From NCBI GenBank assembly GCA_030762935.1, contig CM060898.1, positions 96,888,781 through 96,952,780 of the forward strand: DNA of 64,000 nt, read 5' to 3'. The DNA comes from Hymenopus coronatus (lineage: Eukaryota; Arthropoda; Insecta; Mantodea; Hymenopodidae). Made by a program: the position numbers and the translations under genes. Below are positions 44,501 through 56,500 of the stretch, in pieces. Every line of letters starts with the position of its first letter. Within the stretch, counting starts at the first letter, position 1. The notes under the pieces are model-generated. The model did no database searches, had not been told where the DNA came from, and saw only the letters and a list, made by a program, of their open reading frames with translations.

Positions 44501-47500
44501 GAGATATACTGCCCACAGACACACAGACAGACAGACAGACAGACATACAGACACACACATGGACATTTTTCTAAAAATGCTTTTTTTTGGGTTAAGGGAG
44601 TCTCAAAACATGTATTTCCATTGAAATCTCGGTACTGAATTTTTGGGTGCAATACAATACCTTCTCTATATACTATGTATGTAGTGCATATAGAGAAAGT
44701 AAAAATACTAAGATTTGATTTGCATGAAAACGGATATGAAAAACTGACAACTATATTTTTACTTTCTCTACACGTACTATGTAATAGTGTATAGAGAAGG
44801 TATTGCACTCCACCCAAAAATTTCTTCGGAAATATATGTTTTAGGATCCCTTATAACAAAAAAAGCATTTTCAGAAAAGTAAGCGTGCGTGCGTGTGTGT
44901 GAAAGAGAGAGAGAACAAGATAACTCAAAAACGAAAAGTCGGTAAAATACCAAACTTGGTATTACAGTTTATTATCTTCCAGGAGTGTGACACAAAGATT
45001 TTGAAAAAGATATCCCCACTCCAAACTACCCCTTACATGGAACTTTTTTCAAAATTTTTGATTCTCTTAAAAATGGCTCTAACGATTTTGATTAAAATAT
45101 CGTATATTAAAGATATTTACCTGACAAATAAAATGTATATCTTGAATTTTCCGGGAATAGCCTCTGAAGACTGCTTTATTCTGGATGAAATTTACAGAAT
45201 TTTACATTACTTCTATACCGTAAGAGTTAGCTAAAAAACTTACTGCACAAAAAATGTAGAGCACCTTAAAACACACAATTTATGTGATATATATTTTATT
45301 TCGTGGAGTTGATAATTTTTTAGACATTCCTTGTTTTTTGTTTCAGTGTTAAAAAACTTTTCTCATACAGGAATTTGTCAACTCCTGTCCATACAAACAA
45401 AGGAACTTCAATCACATAGCAACCGGCCTTTGACTATCACTTTAACTTATAGTACTCCCTTATTTCACTTCTACTTTCAAGGAAGCAAGTAACAAGACTA
45501 TTTCAGCTAATTTTTCTCGATTAGGATGAAGAAAATAGAAGCATAAGCTTTCTAACAATAATTTGTTGCAGAGATGTAGAGAAAGTCATGTGAATGGAAC
45601 ACATCAGATTTTTAGGTAATGTACTGCTGAATGGTGTATTGGCTGCAAAACCTCACTAAGCAGTACCAACTTTACAAAGTGAAAAGTGCTAAGAAAATGC
45701 AGAGGTTGATAGCAAGAAATGAGCACCAAGGAAATAACATATACGAGTATTAACAGTGAGGTCCTATCAAGGGAAAGCACCTGGTTAATGGAGTCAATGG
45801 CACTAGATGGTAGCAGTATTGCATAATTTTCTTTTTCAGTTAATACACTGCATCTGAGTCCTTAATGGAGTAAATGTTCATGTACAAACTATTGCTCCCT
45901 TGTCCCTATTGTTTAAAATTGATAAATAAAAATGTACTCCTTTCATTTAGAAAGCATCTTTTTGTTGCGGCAATTCTTTATAATTAATATTTTAAAATGC
46001 ATTCCTATTACCCAACAATTTCTCCTGCAAAATAGTTATTAGTGGGTCCCCTATCTTCAGCACCATTTTCAATATCCCCTCCAATCAGTTTACTTTCTTT
46101 TCCCAGCATTCACAGTGTGCAGAATTAAAACACTGGTGGTGGGCTACTGATGTAGTTGGAAGGGAAGCTGAAAATAGTAGAGTGACAGGATCCGAACAGT
46201 ACACATTTTAAGGTTTGGTAATATTGCTGCCTAATGGTGGACAAGTGCCAGGACCTAGATAGTATATGATTTAAGGCTTATCGACTATTACAGAATTGTG
46301 GTTTATTTACCTATTTCCAGCAGGCCCACCATGCATGCATCAAAACAATGGTGGTGGGGGAACTGACATGGTTAAAAAGGAAGCTGAAAAACTTGGAAAA
46401 AGAATGGGACCCACATAGTACAACATTTAACCTCGCTGGAATTACCCCAGTTCACCATTTTGAGTTACAGCTTTTCCTACTTTCCTATTGTGCATTTCTG
46501 CATTTTCCTTTCTTCTAATGACTGTTGTAAAAAAAACAAACAAAAAAACATAACATTCATTAGTTTTCTTCTAATGTTGTTAATCTTTGATGGATGTTGG
46601 ATTAAGATTAGTTATGGGTGTAGATGTTCATAGACTAGGTCTGTTCGACCTTTAAAATCTTACATGATCTGAGTTTAAACCAAAATATTAACAAAAAAAA
46701 ACTAATAAAACATAAAGATAAATATATCACAACCTAAGATAAATTTTATTATATCTATATAGGATTTTTGTATTATGTTAAAACTAAGAGGTCTTTATGT
46801 TATTAAATAGCTAATGCAGGCATGGGCAAACCTGGAACCACTTGAGACACAGCCCACAAAGTTGTTAACAAGACATAGCTTGAACAAATCACTAGATAGA
46901 GGAAAAAGAAAGCAATGTGCAGTGACGACTCCTCATTCTTAGAAAAATAGCAGTTTGACAAGATCCACTATTCAATTCCTTGCATATATAGATATTTAAT
47001 AATTATTAAATGAAATAACTCACATAAATGTGCAATTTTGATCTCTTCAATGTTCTTTTTTTAGGGGGGGGAGGGGAAACATCCATCACTGGGAAAAAAC
47101 AGGAATGTAATTGTAGCTAATTTAGTCTTAATGACATGAAATCTTGACTGCAAGTTCTCTTTATAAGATCTTGTGTACAGATACTTATTTCTATGCAAGG
47201 CAGTTGATTGTTGGGCAGAGACAGACCTAAAGGCAACCATTACAGCTTAAAATGTTATTATTTTCATTATAAAGATTGCAGCTCAGTCTATGACATCAAT
47301 GTGGCATTGGTCCCTTGTCAGTGTCCCTTCATCATAAAGCACAATTTTCTGATAGAGACACAGAATTCAAAATAGACACAAAGAGTAAGTCTTCTCTCTT
47401 TATAATATTCATAGATATTATGTAATGCTCTTATTCATTTATGTCATTTATTGTTATAGAAAAAATATATACAATGTTGATAAAATAAGTTAAAAGTTTA

Positions 47501-50500
47501 AGGTTACAACACTAATCTGAAAATATTCTGGGGAGATAATAGCCTTATTTGTACTTTTATAATTTAACAAAGTAATGGTCATGTCTTGGAGAGAGCCCAT
47601 ATGGGTACTTAGATGTGTATGAATTTTCTTAGTTTTGAAAATTGAATAACTCAGTAACACAATTTTTATTGAAAAGTAAGGAATTTCCCTAGTTGTATAT
47701 TAAAAACTGCTTAATGGAGCATATTATGAAAGATGGGATGAAAGAATGAGTCTCTTTCATGATGCTTTTTACACTTTTCAGTGGTGTCTTATTCCAACTC
47801 ATCCAGTTTAGTAGCACAGTATTCTTAATATGCTAGAAATATTGATATCTTGTAGGTATAGACTTACAGATGAAACAAACTGGATGTTATTAGTTCTTCA
47901 AATAAAAATGATACTGAAATGTGTATCAATATTAATCAAATAAGTTGTTTTACTGCTGAACTAGATATGTTCAAAAATAGTACATAGTACATCAACTGAT
48001 ACGGGGAGCTACACCTAGTGGCAAGCTTAAACAAACTGACATTTGCTACATTTCGCTGTGACCATTAATTACTGAACTACAGCTGCTAAAGTAAGCACGT
48101 GCACAAGCTGTTTGTCAGATTAGTGATAAAGTGACAATGTAAGAGCTTGAAGAATAATGTGGATTTATTCCTTGGTGTTGAAACAAAGGTGTAGTCATCA
48201 CAGTGAGTGGACAGTTTCCTTGACCAAAATAAAGCACATACAACTCAGTGAAAGATCAAGGTGTGATGATTGTGTTTTTTGACTGCAAAGGCATTGTCCA
48301 TCAGGAGTTTGTACCATGTGGTCAAATGGTCAACAAGGAAGTATGCTAGGGAATTTTAGTGCATTTGAGGGATGCCGTGTGCAGAAAGAGCCTTGAATTA
48401 AGGAAAAACCAGACAGGGATGTAGTCATAATAATCACTGGCTCATCTATTGTTCCTTGTCTGCATCTATCTGGAAAAATGTCAGACTCCTATTGTGCCCC
48501 ATCCACCCTATTCTTTGGAACTAGCCCCAGAGACTTATAACTGTTTCTCAAACTGAAAACCACACTGAAAGGATATTGTTTCTAAACCATAAAGGAGATT
48601 CAGGACAATGCGACATGAGACCTGTGCATCATCCTAGAGAATGTGTTTAAGGAGGCTTTCCAAAACTGGAAGAAATGTTGGGAATGGTATATTACTATTA
48701 GGGAGGACCACCTCCAGGGAGACAGTGCTTCAAATGTTGTAAAATGAGCAATAAGGGTGTTATAGAAAACTTGGATGGATAGATCACATTCTGGATGGAA
48801 TCACCTTATGAACAAAAACTTGGGGAGGGGGGTAAGTATATCTTATTATCCCTTCTTACAACATAAACTGCATATGGCACTGCAGCTATGAATAGTAATG
48901 ATACATGAAATAAATCAATCATTAGGAAAGAAAATCTAGGAAGGAAACACTCCAGACTTAAGCTTAGGGTACATCTCCAGCATTTCCAGTTATGAGGAAA
49001 TTTGAAAAACCTTTAAAAATTCTCAGTCAGGAAAGACGTGGGAAATAGCACTGTACTTTTAACTGATTAAATACTATGCTTACATACTTACTCTTTTCTA
49101 AATTTCTCTGCTTATCTGTCTGGAACCAAGAGCGTGGTTCACCCTTCTCTCCTTTCAGAATCTTCTCAGCTCGATTTGCATCATTTTCAGCTTTGCTCAA
49201 TGCTCGTTCTTGCCATTCTTCTTGCAATATATTCTGTACTTGTTGTTCTAACTTAGCCACACGAGTCTTGTATTTTTCTATAATGTCTGGGAGAAAAAAA
49301 GATATAACAATAGTTTAAGTATATTGCTTATGATGATATGTGGCATACAATTGATTTTTTCATATATTAGCCAAATTTCAAAATGTGAAATCCATTTAGT
49401 AATGGAATCAGTTATTGCAGTTCTCTCTTATATGCCCTAGTTCTGTAATAAGAGAGGGTAAACCTTTTTACTGCACATAAAAATCGCAGAGTACCAAATA
49501 TCTAATAACCTACAACAAAAACAACAACAGCAACATTTTTATCCATTACTATACATTATTTCCCCCATCCTTTAAGAACTTATCAAGCATGGCTGTGTTT
49601 AGGAAGGAATTAAAGATATTTTTAATACAGGGTTGTTATTACTCTGTAAATGAATACCTGGAAACTGTCTAGTTATTTAATTTTGTTATGCATTTGTGTT
49701 ATATTTTGAACGAGCCAGGGCTGAACACCGGTCATATTCACCTGTATAAAGCTTAGCATAAATAAATAAATAAAATAAATAAATAAATAAATAAATATTT
49801 TGAACTTCTAAAAACCATGTTTTGATTTTGTAATTTATTTTAAATAGGAATATCTTATACTTTTGGTTTCTCATATATTTACTTTCATGAATCTGTACTT
49901 ACTAGTCTATAACTTATTTGTATCTGTAACGTTGTAACTGACGAAGCCGATTTGATTTGATTTTTACTAATATAATGATAAAATTGAGGTGTCCTACAGA
50001 CCGTTCCCAATATCTCAGAAAGAAGGAAAGTGAAGATTGATATTCAATTCAATTTAAGTTCTATTATGCCAAGTTGCATATATTGGACCTCATTTAAGTG
50101 GATTCTATTAGGGAATTTCTAGTTTGCCACTACGTTTACATGGTGACAAGGGATCAACTTATTGCCTATAGATGGCAATATAGGACAAAATCAAGACCCA
50201 TGGATGTGAAATATGGTGAATTTAGCCCAGGAACCTTTTCTTTCAAGGTATGGGGTTCTTTTATGTGCAAAATAAACATTACATGGGGCCAATGTCTTTA
50301 CTTCCCCTCTGAAGGAAGCTATGCTAAGGATTTTGAAGTCTGAAAAAATTCACCACCTTCTGCTGGCTTTAAACCTGCAACCTTGGGCATTAAAGGCTAG
50401 TATTATAGCCACTACACCATGAAGGACAACAATAATTATCTAAAATAAGAACTAAAGCTTTCCTGGTGACGTGTTAATTCAAAATCTTCTCGGGCTTCTA

Positions 50501-53500
50501 GCCAGGTAAAAACTTGGCTTGACACCAACGTTTCGAAGAAGTGCATCTTCCTCGTCTTCAGGGTGAACTGATCACCCTGAAGACGAGGAAGATGCACTTC
50601 TTCGAAACGTTGGTGTCAAGCCAAGTTTTTACCTGGCTAGAAGCCCGAGAAGATTTTGAATAATTATCTATATTACAATTGAATTTTAACAACATTTCAC
50701 TTGTTTCAGATCTTCACTGCCGAATCCAAAGAGCTATTTCAGTAAGGTAGCTCTGGTGGAATTTGAAGGTAGCTTATCATCTGGGATTTCAAAATTCATG
50801 AGTAATTTCTCATGTTTCTTTATGTAAATTTACTCATTTGCATAGTATATTTCTTTCACAAACTATATTTCTCTTTTTATGGTCTGTTTTGTTCTCAAAA
50901 GTGATGATGCTGGCTGGTTTATATACTTGTTTGAATTTTAAGTTCCTTCATTCTTACTCTCTATCATTCACAGGTATATACGATACCTCAGGTTTTAAAT
51001 TTTTTTCTTGCTCACTGAATGAGTCAAAATAATAACAGCACTGCCTCTAATTATTTTTTTCTATCTGTCTTCTGTGTAATGGTTGAATTAAAAAAAAAAT
51101 ATATATAAAAACTTGATATAGTCTTGAGGTATCTTATTATACTACCCCTAAAACCCCCCTCTCCTTAAAATCAAATCAAATTTTGATCTCTTGAACTAGA
51201 ACTAAACACATGCATGATTTGAATAGCTGCAAAATGGAGCAATCTCACTGAATTTCCAAGTAGAATGTGCAGTCGCAAGTTACGGTGAAACCCAAGGAAC
51301 CGGCCTAAGAAGGAAACTTTCATGATGCTGCGCTCAGCTATGAGCCTTGAGCTTGACTCCACACACGAAGAGACGTCTGGACAGAACAAGTCGAAAGTAG
51401 GCAGAGGGGGGAGAAAAGTCTGTGCATGCTGCTACCAACTCTTACATGCTGAATACCAAAGAGTAGCGGCCAAAGGTTATGACCATTCAAGATATCGTCT
51501 CTACTGACGACAGCAAGCCAAGTGACGAAGACAATCGCCACACTTTGTAAAATGTTACCATATACAAATATATCATAAACATGCTGTAAATAGTTCATTA
51601 TGTAAATAGTAGCAAATATATTCAACTATGCTTTAAATGGTGTAAATAATTGTATAAAGCTGCAATTTTGCAATTTGTTAAATTGTGTACTTTATGAGAC
51701 CAATTGCAATGTTGTAAAATAGCTTAACAGTCAATAAATGGTCAATGCATCATGTCTAATATTTAAATATGCACTTCCTTATATTCCCCATGTGCAAGCT
51801 TGTAATTCATGCATAATATTGCATGATTAAGAACAATGAATTTCACAAAAAGAAATTTATTTACGGAGGTGACAAAGGGAATCAATGAATTACAAATGGA
51901 AATATAAGATCTATGTCAAAAATTAAAACTACTGGAAAAGAAGAAGTGTGCAGCAGAAAGGAAGATGCAAGAAAATGGGAAAGACAAAATGAATTGTTGG
52001 ACAAGAGGGCAGTGTTGTTCCACCAACTAAAAGAACTAAATGATCCTTGTGAAAATAAACAAATGGAAAAGGAGAAGTGTGAAGCAGAGAGGAAGATACG
52101 GGAAAATGAGCAGAGCCAAAATAGGTTGCTGGACCAGAGGACAGCATTAATCCACCAACTAAAAGAACTAAATAATCTTTGTAAAACTAAATGAAGATGT
52201 TAGATAGATGAACTTAGTAAGTTTAAACATAGTGCACAGGTTAAAAATATATGGAAAAAAAAACACTCCATGCTGGAATTAAAGCTTACAACAAACTGTC
52301 AGACAAATTCAACATTAATAAAACAGCTAAGAATTTGTTGTTAAAAAACCAACTCAACAAATTAATAAAAGCTAAGAATTTACTTATTGACAAGGCATAC
52401 TACTTGGTAACAGAATATATTAATGATAATTTATTGAACATTGCACACAGAAATGTACTTAATATAATAAATCTCTTAAATTGTAAGATGTTACTGCTGT
52501 ACTAACCCACCATTATTACTTTCTGATTTGATTTTAATTTAGTTACTATCTATAATATAATATTGTTATAATTTCTATCCTACATTGTATGTATGCAATG
52601 ACACCCGATCACAGAGCTTTTTCTTAAACTGTAACGTAATCATATATGACAGTAAAATATCTTACCTATACGAAATTTGAACAGCTCATTGCTATATGTT
52701 TTGGTGGAGAAATTGAAAACTTAATTGTGTTGTTTCTTAAAAAGATCATAAAAATCTATTTGTGAAATTTCAGGGTTCTGAAATATGATGTAGACCACAT
52801 AGATATATTCAGATAAAAAGCGACTCTTTTGACTTATGTTACTGTAAAAATGGTTACAAACTAAACATATTGCATTTGGTGGTCAATAACAGCACAAAAT
52901 TCTTTATATTACAAATTAAATTTGTTAGTAACAAGCTTATTTGAAAGAAAAACAAACGAAGAATATCAACTTTTCAAATACAATCAAACCTACCTAAATA
53001 GCCATCTTCACTAAGCTGCTACTTCCATTAACTGCTATTTTTCTGTGGAACTGATAAATTTTGCCATAAAACCTGTCTCTAAAGTCACCACAAACCATGG
53101 TCAGTGACTAAACAAATTTAAAAAAAATGACCTGAATTAAGGGCTCATCAAAAAGACTATACTGTTTTTCACCCTGAAACCACCTCCTTATTTTGATTCT
53201 TGGAAGATGATATAGAACTGTCCCTGCTCTGTACCTTTTCTCCACATGAGATCAACATGTGTTTCTCACTCCTGTAAAAGTAGGGTTGCTAATGATCTTC
53301 AAGGACAAGAAAGTGTGAAGTTGATTTATGATAGTCATTAGGTATGGATGAGGTGCTTTTCCTTTGCTAAGTAACTCCATTTGTATTTGTTTATTCATTC
53401 AGTCAGTGAAGTGTAAGGACAATGAGAAATAAGGCAAGGGCTGTTTTAACTTTGGAAGAAATGAAAAAGTTCTTCTTGAAAGTGAGTAAGAAATTTCTGC

Positions 53501-56500
53501 AAGGAACCCTGACAACATTTTCAAATATGTCAGGAACAAATGAATGGGATGAAAAGTGAAAAGCGAGTCAAAGTATGGAGAAGTAAATGACTTCCTTCAC
53601 AATTGGTTTAGGAATGCATGTACTAAGAAACTGCTGATCAGTAGTGCAGCAATGATACAAGAAAATGCACGACAGATAGCCAGAAAATTAATATACAAGA
53701 TTTTATTGCTATAAACATAAGATTACATATTATGTCGTATGCTGATTCGTTCATTGCACTGCATGTAAGTTATATTTAAGTAAGAGGGGTCTTGATCATT
53801 ATGTGCACACATGTTGCTTTAAATATATTGTAAGTTCAACTATTAAAATTTAGTTGAGTCGATTTTGTAACACTACATCACTTACTTTTTTATTTCGGAA
53901 AACATGTTTCAGAAGCCATGTGCTTCCATTGTCAATTCCTTTGGTCGACTGGCGGCATTGCTTGCTGTGGTGGTTGTCTCTGTCCCTGGTGGTGGTTTGA
54001 TGAACCTCTGAATGAGTAGATCGCCTGGCGAGATTTCAAAATTGAAAACCCGGTTCTTGTTTTTCCAAATATATATGTTTTCCCAAACTTTTAATTCTGT
54101 CTTCCTTGTGATGTTTTTGAGGATTTTTGGGCTTCTATTTATAGTGTGTTTCTCTTTCCAAAAATGCCAAGCTACTGCAGATTTTTCTTCTTGTTTGAGT
54201 TTAATATTTCTGTGATGTTCTTTTGCCCTGGTTTTTATATTTCTTTTTGTTTGGCCGATGTAGATTTTTTCAGTCATTACAGCTGAACTGATATATTCCT
54301 GGTTTGTTTTCTTGTGGGATATCATCTTTTAATTTAGAATTTAAAATGTTTTTTAAAGAGTAATTGTTTTTAGGGGCTAGAATGATGTTATGTCGTTTGA
54401 AGATCCTCTGGAATTTGTGGAAAGTTGTAGGGTGGTATGTAAACTTCTTGTAGATCTTGTTTTCTTTCTGGTTTTGAGTGAGTGTGCTGACTTCTTTAAT
54501 TCTCTTTTTATTTTTGGCTTTATTAACTTTTTTGTATACCAGTTCTACCCGAAATCCATTCTCTGTAGCTATGTCCAATATTTTAGTAAGTTCACATTGG
54601 TATTCTGTTTTTCCCATTGGTACATTTACCAATCAGGAATATATCAGTTCAGCTGTAATGACTGTGAAAAAATCTACATCAGCCAAACAAAAAGAAATGT
54701 AAAAACCAGGGCAAAAGAACATCACAGAAATATTAAACTCAAACAAGAAGAAAAATCTGCAGTAGCTTGGCATTTTTGGAAAGAGAAACACACTATAAAT
54801 AGAAGCCCAAAAATCCTCAAAAACATCACAAGGAAGACAGAATTAAAAGTTTGGGAAAACATATATATTTGGAAAAACAAGAACCGGGGTTTCAATTTTG
54901 AAATCCCGCCAGGCGATCTACTCATTCAGAGGTTCATCAAACCACCACCAGGGACAGAGACAACCACCACAGCAAGCAATGCCGGCAGTCGACCAAAGGA
55001 ATTGACAATGGAAGCACATGGCTTCTGAAACATGTTTTCCGAAATAAAAAAGTAAGTGATGTAGTGTTACAAAATCGACTCAACTAAATTTTAATTGTTA
55101 AAACACATCACTGTCTCAAAGTCCACGATATATCAGGAGGTTCAACTATGTTTAACCATGTGCTGAAGTAAATGTCTTTCCCAATTTCAAAAATTTCATA
55201 ACCTTAATTAGTGATTACCTGCACTAATGGCCATTTTTTCAAAAGAACAACTAGTGGCCATTGTGTTCTAAGTGGCATATAACTTCAACCTGGTAAAATT
55301 TAAACATGCAACAATGTGCATTTCAGAAATAGTTAATACTATGAAAAATCATTTGGTACAAAGTACATAATTTTAGGAATTCCATATTATTTTTCTGCAC
55401 TGAGTTTGTATCTACTTTAAGGAACTGTATTTTCTTGTATAGAGACCAAAACTGTTGCTTTAGAATAGATGCCATATTTATTTACACTTTTCTATGGTTC
55501 CAAAGAATCTCAAAGAAAATACACTTCATTTGGAGAGGTAATCATTGGAAATTTTCTTCAAATTAAAAAAAGATCTTATGAACCAACCTGGTGGAATGAT
55601 GCGCATTTTCACTGGATTGGTGGCCTGTTTTACAATTTCCTTAACAATCTTGCGTTCTGCTTCACCTGCAAGTGATACAGACACACCTGCTTTTCCAGCT
55701 CTTGCAGTACGACCCACCCTATGTATGTAATGTTGTACTGTTGGAGGCATTACAAAATTAATAACCTGGAAAAAAAGAGATACTTTAACTAGCTGCCAAC
55801 AAATCATAAAATTATAATAGATTCACACATAGTGAAGTAATTTCAGTTAACTATTAAGTAAAGAACAAGCTATATGAGCATTCATCTACATCATTAGCAA
55901 CACTTACAGCAGTGTGCTTCAACCTAGAGTAAACTCTGCTTTCATGGTAAAATATTACAAAAGTCAATGCCTGGCGACTTTCATACAAGAGTAAACTTCT
56001 TCCAAAGTATTTTATTTCTTTCAGATACTCCCAGATTAAATTACTAGAGAAATAAATGCCATAGAGCATGTCATATAATACATTACAATGGAAGCAAACA
56101 GTTGCTACTTGATTGGAGTAACACATTTTCTAATTGAACTATAATACCATATCATATTTGTAGGAAGATATTTTGATGTGTTCATGGATTGCTTAGATAC
56201 ATTGGTAATCTCAACAAAGAAAACAATGACCACTTAGATGATATCAGCTAAGAAAACACTGAGAATGCAATGTGTATAGTATGGGAAAGGCCAGTGGGCC
56301 AGATGAATGCAGTAGTGTGTGAATATGAAAAAGGAAGATCCATATGATTCTTATGGCGAGTTGAAGGAATACTTTGGCGTTAGGAAAGAATATTTTACAT
56401 TCTTTTGAACCTCTTGGAGAATATTTAGGACTTAATTCATAATGAGAATTAAGCAAAATGTAGAGATAAAAAATAAATACTGATTTAAATATAAACTTAC

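Larger units (their letters stand above)
53880..55085. mobile_element. Head-to-head Penelope-like element pair (GIY-YIG endonuclease, inverted)
   Basis: Two arms, 53880-54310 (minus sense) and 54640-55085 (plus sense), are about 97% identical in inverted orientation. The middle (54310-54640) belongs to the minus copy: it encodes the RT-EN linker ([33 protein letters not shown]). The endonuclease reads [20 protein letters not shown] (GIY...YIG) with AKEHHRN and SAVAWHF. The RT domain is absent. This is a truncated element whose end was duplicated in inverse orientation. Confidence 0.8.

Noticed and set aside
54390..54640. N-terminal part of the 212-codon plus-strand frame
   Set aside because: It is antisense to the RT-EN linker of the opposite Penelope copy; only the part from 54640 on is homologous to the GIY-YIG domain.
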